Part shown: positions 11,610-22,530 of the stretch, piece after piece
How the letters are laid out: every line of letters starts with the position of its first letter
How positions within the stretch are numbered: position 1 is the first letter of the stretch
Origin: Adiantum capillus-veneris
Lineage: Eukaryota > Streptophyta > Polypodiopsida > Polypodiales > Pteridaceae
Assembly: GCA_014529385.2 (NCBI GenBank)
Contig: CM043942.1
Coordinates: forward strand, 62,517,184-62,577,183
DNA length: 60,000 bases
Direction: 5' to 3'
Made by a program: the position numbers and the translations under genes
Notes under the pieces: generated by a model
Told to the model about the DNA's origin: nothing
The model's database searches: none
What the model saw: the letters and a program-made list of their open reading frames with translations, nothing else

Positions 11610-12430
11610 CTTGATTAATAAACAAGGATAGGCCAAAGTCTATTGTTTTAAGTGGAGAATCCTCAGTTTTATCCAAAAACAAGAAGTTCTCTGGTTTTAG
11701 ATCTCTATGGATTACACCTAGAGAATGGCATGTCTGAACAACACCCATGATTGTGCGAAATAAAGCAGCAGCCTCTCGCTCACTATACTTCCCTTTTGCA
11801 ATAATGCGATCAAAAAGCTCCCCTCCGTCACAAAGCTCCATTACCAAGTGCACTGATTGTTCATCTTCATACGCACCCTTCAGCTCCACAATATTGTCGT
11901 GACCTGTTAGATGATACATAATCTCTACTTCTCTGCGTATATCCTCTTTGTCCTCCTTTGTTGTTAGCTTAGCCTTTAATATGGACTTGCATGCAAGGAC
12001 CTCCCCTGCGATTAAAGCAGATAGACCTGAATCATATACAAGCAAGAAAATAGAGAAGGCACCCAAATGATTCTAGCAGGCATGCTATGTTTTACTTATA
12101 GTAAAAGCTATGAAGATCCACCTTCTTAGTAATCTCCTCACCTGTAACTTTGTCAATGCAACGGTAGGTTATACCGAATTGGCCACGACCCAATTCCCGG
12201 CCCAGATTGTACCTAGTCTTGACATCTTCCATTCGACGTCGAAGCACCTCTCCTTGCCTTGATGTTTCTGAATGGTTTGGAATGATGGGATTTGGAAGTG
12301 GCTTGTCTACTCTAGATGAAGGGTATGGCATGGGCTGTGAAGAGGGTTGTTTGGAAGGAAAGACATTGTCAGAATTCTCAGAACTTCTTCCACAAGGGGT
12401 GAATGTTTCTGAACTTATACAACTGCCCAT
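11610..12430 (-). CDS. Calcium-dependent protein kinase, exons 1 and 2 (incomplete)
   Basis: Exon 1 runs 12430-12142 and exon 2 runs 12005-11610, with a 136-bp intron having GT-AG ends; the join restores [10 protein letters not shown] in frame (phase 1). The chosen start gives MGSCISSE, with Gly2 for N-myristoylation and Cys4 for palmitoylation, as in membrane-anchored CDPKs. A variable Ser/Pro-rich region of about 65 residues follows, then the kinase domain: GRGQFG loop, ACKS with the ATP-binding Lys, [11 protein letters not shown] catalytic loop and DFGLS. Exon 2 ends with a GTGAGT donor at phase 1 right after [10 protein letters not shown]. The rest of the kinase, the junction segment and the EF hands are not on the minus strand to position 1. 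Either the intron exceeds 11 kb and is full of LINE and LTR sequence, or the gene is truncated. CDPKs phosphorylate targets in response to calcium. Confidence 0.85.
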
Positions 12431-13380
12431 GTAAGATGGTCTGGAACTTGAAAAAAGAAGCTTAACAATGTAATTCAGTAGAGAATTAAGAAGACAATAT
12501 CCCTTGTACAATAAATGCCACAGGATTTTAAGATAATCTGAGACTAGCGAAGGGAGAGCAAAAAGCCAGGTAATATGCATTACATTTGTTTTGTTCATTC
12601 ATTCTAATCGTCCTTACACTCAGAATGTTCAGTTCCCTGGTTCTGAAGCTTAGGCTCCTGCAACACACAGCAAGCAACCACCTTATGCAAAACCCAGCAG
12701 CAAAACAATGAATGGGACCAACTTTTTTCTAATAAAAGATTGAACCATTGAAAAATGACACATCTACTACATGAAATGAATGAACATTTAACCCTTGAAA
12801 TTGAAGTACATTATCCTCATATGAAGTTGTACAAGAAGAGAACAAAGATAAGCTATCGAGCAGATAAAGGCATTGGAGAAAGCAACCATTAGGGCCATCA
12901 AAATAGGATGTAGCACTGATGAGTCACTGGTTGGAGAATCTGTATTTGTGATTCCATGAGCTACACTTCTCATGCCGTGACCTAAGAAAATACCATTTAC
13001 GACATAAGGCAGTGTGACTCTATCATCTATCACCTTCTTTCACTTCAATCTTTTGCTCTCCAATATTTGAGATTTTACAGGCATCTTCCTTTACTACCCT
13101 CTCTATCCCACTTGATGCTTCTTCAATGATATTATTGCTACTTTTTTCATGCTCTTAGGGTGGAAAAGTGACTTGCGATTGTCATCAAAAACCTTCTCTT
13201 TCAGCTAATCCCAAGGAAAGATCATCCTCTTCCTAAGTCCAATGCCGAGTAAACAAACTATTATCACTGCCTTAGTTCAATGTTAAGTAACTAACAATCA
13301 TCTAACTTTATGGGTACATGAGCAACTTTAGTAGAACCCCCCTAGACCCCTTAAGCAACCCCTACGTCCCTAAAGGTATC
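12431..13380 (-). promoter_or_regulatory. Upstream region of the CDPK, gene-free
   Basis: The frame upstream of the CDPK ATG stays open for 56 codons but lacks the lipidation context, so 12430 is preferred. TTGCAG followed by GAGCC on the minus strand near 12655 could be the acceptor of a 5' UTR intron. An unassigned open frame (13033-12788, minus) has a hydrophobic C-terminal half but no family resemblance. I see no convincing core promoter. Confidence 0.3.
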
Positions 13381-14039
13381 TGACCTTTGGCTTTTCATTT
13401 ATCCAATCTCTTTGCTTATAAAAAGAAGGGCACCGCACTTAGAGGGCTGATCGGTGTTATGCGACTGGGGTGGCTAGAGGTAATGAAGGTGAAAATTTCG
13501 CTATGGTACGAGAACGTTATCCCAAGGCCAAATGCCCCCCTAGAAATTGAGAGACATCCCCCGAACTCTAACGTGAGGAGGCCACAAGAGGATTTGGAGG
13601 GAGTGAAACATGGATCTGAGGGGGTGGTTGCGGTACAACAGGAGCAACGGGAGGATTCAAAGAACCCAAATAGGTGTGCAAAGCCTCCAAGTCAATTCGA
13701 TCATCGGTTGGATTCTTCTCTTGTTGCTCCACCAGTTGCACCAATTGTCGTACCACATACTCGGTGTGTGTCTCTTTGGGTTGCTTTTATGTGTTTATGT
13801 GGAAGGATTGAGTGGGTTCTGTCACAAACTGCTCATGTGTCAAGCCATTGAAGACCTGAGCCAACTTGCAAATCCCGGGCGAGGGGCCTAAAGCCTTAGA
13901 GAAGAAGCAGAAGCAACAAAAGAAGTTTTGCCAACTTACAAAGTCTTGCCGAATGGCCTAAATTTTAATGTTCCCACCGACTTATGGGACCTCGTCCAAT
14001 GCAGGCCCAAGTGCCCAAGACTAATAAAATAAACACAGA
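13381..14039. other. Unassigned, possible retroelement debris
   Basis: A short minus-strand frame (13756-13568) with LEALHTYLGSLNPPVAPVVP and a Pro-rich stretch recalls the N-terminal region of some plant Gag proteins, but is too short to assign. Overlapping plus-strand frames look like its shadows. Confidence 0.2.
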
Positions 14040-14430
14040 AGACTTACATAGCAACTGATGACGTGGTTGACATGGTGGCGTGGCAGATCCGCGATTTGCG
14101 TTGCTGATTGCTGACGTGGCAGGTGTATAGATTTTCGTAATTTGCATTGTCAACTTTTCAACGCCAGGTTTTGGACCAAAAGCTTTTGTGTTCGAAGCTT
14201 TTCATGTAAACTTCTTTTCATGGGCCTAGGGCCTTCAAATATGTGCCAAGGGCTCATTCTCTGGCACGTCTCCATGTGGAGGTGCAGAGATGGAGTACCA
14301 GCTTATATTGAGTTGAAGCAATATAAAGAAATACCGAAAGGGGCGTCAGGGTTTGGGACTAGTGCTCTCTTGAGGTGGAACTCCGCGTCTCGTGTGTCGT
14401 GCATCTATTTCAGTTCAGTTGTTATTTGAA
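14040..14430 (+). repeat. Possible diverged LTR relic
   Basis: Shares an ordered series of short matches with the chromovirus LTR at 4170-4820: GCTGACGTGGCAG, CTTCAAATATGTG, AAAGAAATACCGAAA, TTTGGGACTAGTGC, GGAACTCCGC and a TTTGAAGTG region. No clean ends or target duplication could be placed. Confidence 0.4.
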
Positions 14431-15779
14431 GTGCTTAAAGTTGTTCAATCTTTTCTTTTCCATTGGCACATGGTGCCCTTTCGTTACAAGTTCCCACCTT
14501 CTACAATGTGATCTCCCATGCTCCATCCATGTTGATAGGATCGTGCTTTGGTTTGCAAAGGGCAAGGAAGCAGACTGTGCTCTTATACAACTGTAATCAC
14601 TTCCAACGACGGACCGAACAGAAACACAAAGATGACTGCAATCTACACACTTAGCCACACTTTAAGTACTTCAAAAAAATTTGGAGAGAGAGAGAGAGAG
14701 AGAATCCACACAAAACACGTGGAGTGGCAGAGTTCTATCCCAAGTCGGCACTGGCCCCAAAGACTAGCGCCCCTTTCAGTATTTGTTTATTCTTACGTTG
14801 CAAAGGTACAACTTTCGGGAGCTCTCTTCTGCTTCTCCTCACAATAGAATGCCAGAAAGAGTGCCTGTGTTACATATTTACGGGCCTTTAGGCCCAAACT
14901 CAAAAGCTAATCATAAAAGCGTCAAGTCTAACAACAGCACCACGTCATCCTATCAACGCAAATCACGGGCGTCTGTATAGCTGCCACATCATCAGCCTTT
15001 TACGTAATTTTTGTTTGTGTGTGTTCTTGAATAATCTAGGCTCCCCGATGAAACTTTATAAGTTGTTGGGGGTTAGGATTAAAAGTTAGGATTTTTAATC
15101 CTAACCCATTTTATAAGTTAGGCCACTCGAAGGGACTTCTTCAGTTGGAATTTCTTCTATTCCTCCCTCTTCTAGGCTTTAGGCCCCTCAGCCGGAACCT
15201 GCAAAACGCAAAGGTTAGACCAAAACCTGAAGGTCACTCAGATGTTCCTAATGTCACACACAGATGCAAATACCAAATAGAGGAACTCATAAAATTTTGG
15301 CTTTGACATAGAGATTGGAATGGACCACCTTTCTAGGACAAGTGAATTTGTGACTGGCCAAATGGACGAATTGATTAGATGCATTTATGACCTCGACGCA
15401 AAAACCCTAACCGTAAAATCCGTCACATTTTAGGACAGCTTAGGAAGTGTTCTAGCAATAATCTGAGCCTGCTCACAGGACATGCGTGTCCACGCACTTT
15501 AGTCAATTGCATACCCCCTGATTGCACACGATCACTGCCGATGTTTGCTAGGTGTAGGCATTGGAGAGTGGTCACATTATAGGACTTTAGCATTAGAATA
15601 AGCCTAAGTAGTTTATCACCATGTGAAGCACCCATTATAAGTAAGTTTTAACATTAATAAGTGACCATCATTTAATGAAGTCGTAGGGCATCAATGTGGC
15701 TCCCTTGCACTCCTTGACCTAGACTCCATGCACTATAAAGATGACCCCTTGGGTCACCATTCCAATTATCAAGTCAGTT
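14431..15779. other. Gene-free repeat debris
   Basis: Contains a short (AG)n at 14684-14702 and a perfect hairpin at 15070-15107 (15-bp stem GGGTTAGGATTAAAA, 8-base loop). Short frames on both strands have no family resemblance. A TGCCACATCATCAGC phrase near 14980 recalls the opposite strand of the LTR motif at 14110. Confidence 0.4.
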
Positions 15780-16140
15780 GCCAGTACCCTCGGGCGACAT
15801 GCAGAGCCATCCGGCATTTTCCATCTCTATCAGTATCCTGGCGTTTTTGAACCCTCTTATCGTTTTTTGGCACCATCAGCCTACTACATTCGCTAGATCC
15901 ATCAGCCTCCCCAGCATTAGTATTTCGGCCATCAAGTAGTCCGTCCTTCAACGTTTTTGGCAGCATCAGATCAACCTTTCAGTTTCAGCCCTCATTAGCA
16001 TCAGCGATTTCAGTTTTCAGCCCATAGCCTCGTCATCACTTGCAGATCCAAGCGAGTTGCCTTAGCATTTTCAGATTTCAGCCTTAGCCTCTCCCTACCA
16101 TCAAGTCTCCCACATTCAATGCATGATCCCATCATCATCT
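15780..16140 (-). repeat. Degenerate repeat related to 190-690, inverted
   Basis: Read on the minus strand it shows GGCTGAAAACTGAAATCGC, GCTGATGCT, GATCTGATGCTG and CCAAAAACGTTG, the vocabulary of the 190-690 repeat. Adjacent TTGTACAATTGCTG-like sequence also resembles positions 80-110. Probably a second copy of the same element. Confidence 0.4.
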
Positions 16141-16480
16141 CAGCATCTACATCGATTGTATCAGCAATTGTACAATCTTAAGCAAATATCACTCTAGCAA
16201 TAGAGTGGGGGGCCCTTGTAGAGGGGTTTGGGACCCCATTTGGTGTTAGCCTTCTCTATTTCTCTCTCACACTCACAGAACCTTCATGCACAATATCATC
16301 CCATCAACATCTTAGCATCTAGATCCATTGTATCAACAGTTGTGCAATCTCAAGCAAATACCACTCTAGCAATAGAGTGGGTGGCCCTTGGAGGGGGGTT
16401 TGGGACCCCATCTGGTGTTAGCTTTCTTTCTTTCTCTCTCTCTCACTCTCACAGAACCTCACACAAAATATCATTCTCGC
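16141..16480 (+). repeat. Imperfect tandem duplication, about 172 bp
   Basis: CAGCATCTACATCGATTGTA at 16141 recurs as TAGCATCTAGATCCATTGTA at 16313. Both are followed by CACTCTAGCAATAGAGTGGG, TTTGGGACCCCAT and a TC-rich run with CTCACAGAACCT. The inner CACTCTAGCAATAGAGTG is itself a near palindrome. Confidence 0.7.
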
Positions 16481-16943
16481 TTCTCTCTCTCTTTGTCTAT
16501 TGCACACCTCTCTCAATCAAGTAAACAGGAACCTTGTGTACGTATTGATCACTCATCTTGAGCTATCACCATCAACACTTCTACTATATTTTCACCTTGC
16601 TTCTACAAAACGGCCCATCCGAATTGCTCAACAATAGACCTTCTGCAACTCTTTCACTCACATCATCGACTTTTTGAGTTTGTCTTTTGGTGAAGTGTTT
16701 CTTACTAGTATGGTTGTTGAGGTTTCTTTATATGCTTGGGATCAAAGCTCTCTCTTGGTAGTTATGATTTGCAATGAGAGACCGAATTGGGCATATCAGC
16801 TATACAAGTTGATCTTTTCACTGATTCCAGAATTCAAAAGTGTTTGGTTATTAACCTAAGAGAGTCGCTTGTATAATGTGGCTGGCTGATGGCACCAAAT
16901 TTCCTTGTATGTGCACCTAGCATCTCAATTTCCTACAATACTG
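16481..16943. other. Gene-free
   Basis: Holds only short frames, such as 16674-16859, of unknown nature. It may be the body of a diverged LINE whose 3' end follows at 16944, but no coding motif supports this. Confidence 0.3.
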
Positions 16944-17032
16944 ATTTGGTCTCATAGGCCACATTGGCTTCTTTGAGATATAATACACTCTTTTTTTCTA
17001 CCCTCTCTCTAGCTCTCTCTCTTTTACCCACC
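16944..17032 (+). mobile_element. LINE 3' terminus relic
   Basis: GATTTGGTCTCATAGGCCA, then a TTGGCTTCTTTGAG stretch, an AATATA-like segment and a TC-rich run: the same order as the ends of LINE copies 1 and 3. Coding homology upstream is not visible. Confidence 0.55.
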
Positions 17033-17409
17033 CATGCATGATAATCTACTCCCACACTTTAACAGTGGGTGCAGCATGTAGATTTATCTACCCCTAGAGT
17101 TTAGCTCTCCATCACTCATGTACCTATCTAATCTTTCCAGTTTTCATTCAATTTGTAGTATTAATGTTTAGTACGTTTGTCCTAGCTAGACAACACACTC
17201 ATGTACATCAATCTATCACACTGGCCAATTTTGTCCTATAGTAGATTGATGAAGAGAACGCACACAAACATATACATTTGAAATGGGTACCACGCACTTG
17301 TCATTTAATGCCACAAATTATAGGACTATCATATTGCCTAGTGCAAAGAACAAGCAAATGAGAGAAACCAAAGCCATATTCCCACCTTACAAAATTGAAT
17401 GTTTTCATC

Positions 17410-17481
<72 letters not shown>

Positions 17482-17483
17482 TG

Positions 17484-17515
<32 letters not shown>

Positions 17516-17874
17516 TTTACCAAAAAAAAATGTGTGTGTGTGCGTGCACGCACCCACGTTACACACACACACTAAATGAGTACGTCATTTCATTTCATGT
17601 CACAAACATGAGTAACATCTTACATGCACACACAAACCGCAAGTTTCTGTCATGTTGAATGCTCAGGGACTTGCCTGCAGGAACTTGTTGTGAATGAAGG
17701 GCCGAGGTTTGTGAGATGAAATTGCAGGATGTAGGAAGCTCGAGGTGACGTAAAGACTGAGCAATTTATTTGTAATATTTTTTGTAGAAATACCCTTCTG
17801 CCACCCGACGCAACCAACAAAGGTAAAATGAATGAAGTGTGTGTGTGTGTGTTTTCTCTCGTTCGTTTAAAGCT

Positions 17875-17905
<31 letters not shown>

Positions 17906-18034
17906 GTGTTCTCTCGTTCATCTAAAGCTTCTCTCTCTCGTCACTCGTGTAAGCTTTGGATGAATTTTAAATTGTAACTTAGATATTACTATGCTAAAGG
18001 TACAATTATTTGGAGCTTATAAAAAAACCACACA
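17033..18034. repeat. Microsatellite-rich, gene-free stretch
   Basis: (TC)n at 17412-17460 passes into (AC)n to about 17480, then (GT)n and an A9 run, then more GT/GC and AC near 17530-17572. Near 17840-17940 a CTCTCGTTC..AAAGCTTCTCTC unit is duplicated. Frames through these tracts are artefacts. The remainder is AT-rich without features. Confidence 0.8.
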
Positions 18035-18130
18035 AACGCAACCCCAAATGCTGAGCTAGATGCGAACTCACAACCTAGGCTTTGCACAGATGAAACCAGT
18101 ACGTGCCTTCACTAGCATTTTAAAACAAGG
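18035..18130 (-). repeat. Possible tRNA-derived SINE head
   Basis: On the minus strand TGAGTTCGCATCTAG resembles a pol III B box (GGTTCGANNCC), with a possible A-box-like TGCTAGTGAAGG about 50 bases upstream. The match is weak. No cloverleaf was convincing. Confidence 0.3.
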
Positions 18131-18139
18131 TGCTTAGCA

Positions 18140-19670
18140 TGTGGGCAGCCACCTATCTAAACAAGCACAAGGGCCTAAGAGAATAGTGTCTCCCTTTGAA
18201 TGGTAAAAGTAAGATTTGTATGCCTACCACCCTTCTCCTCTCATGGCTTTTCAAGGGGCCAAAAAGGGCTTTATGTTTGTTAAAGTTCTCAAAGCAAGCC
18301 AAACATATGGAATAAAGCCAATATACCAAGTCATTGCTTGTTGTGAATAGACAACTTCAATAAAAAGAAATATGAAACACAAGAAATTCAAGGTAGCAAG
18401 TTTCAATTTAATTATAGACACATCCAATTTTGATAAATAGAAGAGGTATATATTGTGAAAGAGGAGGATAATGTGTTAACTAGGCCTTGATGGATTCACC
18501 ACTAAGAAATTATCTTTTTGACAAGTGTTAAAACCGAGATATTAAAAAGGCTCCTTTACTTGCATGCTATGAGGTAATTATAAAATAACGTCTTTTTGAA
18601 AAACTTATGGCTTTTTGTCAAATTTGTAATAAAATAACACTTTTGTCAATGTAATCCTTCAAAATTCTGAAGATTTGGTCGAATAAAATAACTCTTCTTT
18701 GGTGCTATCGTGGTATGCATACATTTTTAGGGTTGAAATCCCCCCCTCCCCCACCACATGCAGCCCCATGTATAGCTCCTTTCTTTTTCTATGCGTAGCA
18801 CCATTTTTAGGATGCCATGGGTGTATGCATAAAGACACATAATGTTCTTATATATAAAACAATTCTCACACTATGTGAGACTATTATATTACTAAAACTG
18901 AAAAAAATGCATCATAACCTCACGACAGGCCGATTATGAGGGACACCACAATAGAGGTAGAAATGCTAGCAGAGCCGGCTAACAAGGGAGCCACCATGAC
19001 ACAAGAAATGATAAATCAACACCAATCGAGAGACTCACTTTTTCTTTTTTTCCTTTTTTTTAATCTCACTAGTGCTTTTTGACGACTCAAAGGCACTCAC
19101 CAAGTGGCTAAGAAGATCAATTATTTGCCTAGGGAGATCATCGCCCGTAACATTTGGCTCTTGGGTTTCACTAGTTGATAGGGCCTCGTGCAGACATGGC
19201 TCTTTTCCTCCTACCTTTTTGTTGCAAGTGGAGAAGCATTTTCACTAAAAGATGCATGATATCTTGTGCACACGTGTACCAAATAAAACAAGAAATAATC
19301 TCAAGGTAAGTGGAATTTCATTCTAGGAATGGCATGCGAGTTATGTCCACTAATTTAATTGTAGTAAAGTTTAACAAATGTTAAACATTTAATAAATTTT
19401 AAATGTAGAGAATGAAATGTTTCCTTTAGAAAAAATGAGATATGAAACTAGAAAAGGGAAATTTTTAAAAACTATCCTTTCCTTGACATCTTTTTCTTAG
19501 GGATCTAAATCAAAACTATCATAACCCACTTAGCACTACAATAATTACCTTATCTCCAAAGCTTTAAAAACCCAACCAAACATTAAGGCCTTTGCCTTCG
19601 ATGCCCTGTCTTCTAAGATGCCTCCTGAGTTTGAATGTGAAGCTATTATATTCCAAAATTCATGATGAGT
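18140..19670. other. AT-rich, gene-free
   Basis: No open frame, RNA gene or terminal repeat was identified. TTGGTGCTATCGTGGTA near 18698-18714 also occurs at the end of the LTR at about 4771-4787, so a small LTR-end relic is possible. Confidence 0.5.
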
Positions 19671-19671
19671 G

Positions 19672-19905
19672 TTAGACCAATTGGAAGAGTCATAGCCTAT
19701 GAGCTCAAAGGTGGTGGGTTCAACACCCCTTCACTACTCGAAGACATGTTGTATCCCTTAGGGACGTTCCTTGTGTGGTTTGGCCAACCTTATCCATCGG
19801 GAAGACGGTGAAAAAGTTAGGTTGCTTTCACCTACGAAGGTTGTGTGTGTGTGTTGCGATTTCAAAGTTGTAGGTAGTTCTCAAAAAAAGAAAAAAACAT
19901 CTCTC
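19672..19905 (+). mobile_element. Candidate tRNA-derived SINE
   Basis: TTAGACCAATTGGAAGAG matches an A box and GGTGGTGGGTTCAACACCCC contains a B box (GGTTCAACACC) about 45 bases further on, the internal pol III promoter layout. The unit ends in an A-rich CTCAAAAAAAGAAAAAAAC followed by a (TC)n tract. It has no coding frame. The 3' half resembles no LINE seen here. Confidence 0.5.
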
Positions 19906-20127
19906 TCTCTCTCTCTCTCTCTCTTCCTTCCTTTATGAACATCCATAGAATCTACTCCTTGCTCCCTACATATGAAAATGGCCCAAAACAATGAATGGTC
20001 AAAAACACATAACCTGCAATGCATACTATATGACTATTTAGTTAGTAAGAAAAAACACCTTGGATGCTTTTGAAAGAGTTTGTAAATGATGTGCTTTTTG
20101 CTTTATAGGATGCCCAAGTGTATGAAA

Positions 20128-20505
20128 GAAGCCACCGTTGGATTTCACGTCCATCGACCCTTTCTAAGGCAGCTTCTACTTTGTATGAAGGTCCAAAGTT
20201 TTATGAATTTGTTATTAAGAGGACTTGCTTTAAAAATGCCCTTCTATAAGAAACACGATTGGATTTCACGCACATCGACCCTTCTTAAGGCATTTTCTAC
20301 TTTGTACGAAGGTCCAAATTTTTATTAATTTGTTATTAAGAGGACTTGCTTTAAAAAAGCCCTTCTATAAGAAACACGATTGGATTTCACACCCATCGAC
20401 CCTTCTAAAGCCATTTCCTACTTTGTACGAAGGTCCCAATTTTCATGAATTTGTCATTAAGAGGACTTGCTTAAAAACTGCCCTTTTATAAGAAACACTA
20501 ATAAA
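20128..20505 (+). repeat. 121-bp minisatellite, about three units
   Basis: TTGGATTTCAC starts at 20138, 20259 and 20380, exactly 121 bases apart. Each unit contains CATCGACCCTT, CTACTTTGTANGAAGGTCC and AAGAGGACTTGCTT with a few substitutions. The frame 20086-20328 is a by-product. Confidence 0.9.
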
Positions 20506-20799
20506 TTGGGTACATGACAATTGAGGCATATTAAAATGCCCATCTAATTAAACACGAACATGTCATAGTATTGAAAATGGGACAGTTTGATGTAAACTAG
20601 AAGTTTCTTCTAGTCTTCATGCCCGTCTAAAACGCTAGCCAGAATCTTTTGACCTATACAAAGGCTTGTGAATAGAAATTCTAGCAAGAATGATCACAAA
20701 CATAGGCCTAGTGCCTTCTTATATTCTTCACCAAAAACGTCCTGACTCCTAAGGTGCCCCCTACACTAAGGGGGTATTACCTCCTTCCTCCCCGGGCAC
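20506..20799. other. Gene-free flank of LTR element
   Basis: No feature apart from the GGCAC target duplication at 20795-20799. Confidence 0.6.
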
Positions 20800-21351
20800 T
20801 GTAGCGCGGATAATGTGTCGTGCTCTCTATAGTGTGGGTGCCCCTCATTGCAATGTGCGTGACAATCTCACTCAAACAAATGAAAACTCTCTCAAACAGA
20901 ATGAAACATAGAAACAATGGATAACAACAGAGACACAACAGTGGACCAGAACATGTGGACTCGACTAGCTCAAAGAACCATGTACAGACTCTGGCTTGGC
21001 AGCACACTCAGCTCCAGCCCAGGACTCAAAGGTACAAATGGGGTGTCGAGGCTCAGATGTGCAGGGATGGTGAAGTAGTGCTCTGTGTAAGACTCAGACG
21101 ACTACGTACAAGATCAGAGGTGAAGAAGATGATAACATCACCAACCGCTACTACTCATATGTACCACCATAAAGAGCCACCAACGGCTCATAATGTCAGC
21201 CATGTGGTGACCTGGCCACGAGGTCCACTAGACCACCGTCGGTAGGTACCCTGCCACGTGTCACTCCCTAGACCAGAGGTCCGTCCAGTGTGAACCAGAC
21301 CCAGTGTAGCCAACTGTCTGCCCTGTGAAGTGACACTGTAGCCCTGCTACA
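20800..21351 (-). repeat. 3' LTR of the gag-protease element
   Basis: 552 bp, TGTAGC to GCTACA. It differs from its partner by small indels (the partner has an extra CTAG-containing insertion near 26075 and extra bases near 26270) and scattered substitutions. A clear polypurine tract next to it is not obvious; the minus-strand GTGGCGGGCAACC at 21352-21364 is the best candidate. Confidence 0.9.
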
Positions 21352-21659
21352 GGTTGCCCGCCACAAGACCGCTCACCGTCTCGGTGAGAGCAAATATTGA
21401 AAAAACTGTGAAAGAAAACCATTAGGTACTGCATATGTACATCCTTCTTGAAGCAGGTTCTAGGCCCAAAAATGGAGTTTAAACACACTGCACTGCTTGC
21501 AAATTTTTAATCCTTTGGAGAAGCAGGATGCAGTATGATTTCAAGAATCCCAATTGGCAAAACATAATAAAGCTCCACAGCAGGAAGTAGGTGACCGGTA
21601 GCTCTTCAACCAATCGCAACCAATCGATATCAAATGTTTAGCTCTGACAAATGAAGTGT

Positions 21660-22005
21660 GCCTTAATCATTGTCCTACAAGTTTTGTTTGCCACTCAGAC
21701 TTTTCAGGCTTCTTCTTTTGCTGCTTCACCCGTGAGTACGCAAAGACTCCAGCCAAAGCAATACCAGTGCCAATGCCATTGATGGGGAAACAGGGGTCCT
21801 GAAGAAAAGAACAGAGGTAACAATGACCACCAGTCGCTTCACGCAATTGCCTACTGATTGAGTTTGAGGTGAAACCCTCTGCAAAATCATGTATGAGACC
21901 TGCTGATATGCATGAAAACAGATGGCAGCAAGTAGAGCACAAACTGCCAAAACTTTTACATCTAGTCCCGCTGACTGAAGATATGTAGGTGTGAATTTCA
22001 CTCCT
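21660..22005 (-). pseudogene. Captured C-terminal fragment of plastid PEP/phosphate translocator
   Basis: The minus-strand frame 22001-21793 reads [32 protein letters not shown], then [19 protein letters not shown] and RTPVSP. One base out of frame it continues as [20 protein letters not shown] and a Lys-rich end with stop at about 21667. These are the last membrane segments of the plant triose/PEP phosphate translocator family. The VKFTP and [10 protein letters not shown] wording points to the PPT subgroup, which exchanges PEP for phosphate across the plastid inner envelope. One base is missing in the CCCC after RTPVS, breaking the frame. Only about the last 115 residues are present, so no function is expected. 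The coding strand matches that of gag. Confidence 0.85.
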
Positions 22006-22109
22006 ATCTACCTACCTACAGGTGCTCTCTCAATGCAGGGAATGAACACAAAATACACTGCTTCTAGGCTGCTTGTTTGGGCTGTGCATTATTTTGGAGA
22101 GAGTATCCC

Positions 22110-22530
22110 ATTAGGGAGAGGGGATAGGTAGGGGCGAGGGGGAAAGGGGTGGGTAGGGGCGAGGGGGGGCTGGGTAGGGGCGAGGAAGGGCTGGGTAGGG
22201 GCGAGGGCAAGCTGGGGTGGGTAGGGGCGAGGGTGAGCTGGGGTGGATAGGGGCGAGGATAGGAAGGGGTGGGTAGGGGCGAGGGTGAGTGGGGGAGTGG
22301 TTAGGGGCGAGAGGGGGTGGGTAGGGGGAGGACGAGGGGATGAGGGGGAGGGACTAGGGCGAGGGGGAGGGACTTAGGGCGAGGGTAGTGAGGGGGACTA
22401 GGCGAGGGGGAGGGTAGACGAGGGCGAGGGGGAGAGGGGGGAGGGAGGGTGAGGGACTAGGGCGAGGGGGAGGGTAAGGCGAGGGGTAGTGAGGGGAAGA
22501 GGGGGAGAAGGGGATAGGGTAGATAGGTGC
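22110..22530 (+). repeat. G-rich minisatellite
   Basis: Degenerate units around GGGTAGGGGCGAGGG repeat for about 420 bases on the plus strand, which on the element's sense strand is CCCTCGCCCCTACCC. Proline/serine frames here (minus-strand 22354 onward) are by-products. Runs of four or more G at short spacing would allow G-quadruplexes. Confidence 0.9.

Noticed and set aside
20128-20505. CRISPR-like array
   Set aside because: Units are 121 bp and contiguous with no repeat-spacer alternation, and this is a plant nuclear sequence.
21660-22005. PPT translocator as a functional host gene
   Set aside because: Only the last part is present, with a one-base frame break, and it lies between the LTRs of a transposed element.
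22354-22530. Pro/Ser-rich protein tail on the minus strand
   Set aside because: Encoded by the C-rich strand of a minisatellite; no independent evidence for a real protein.
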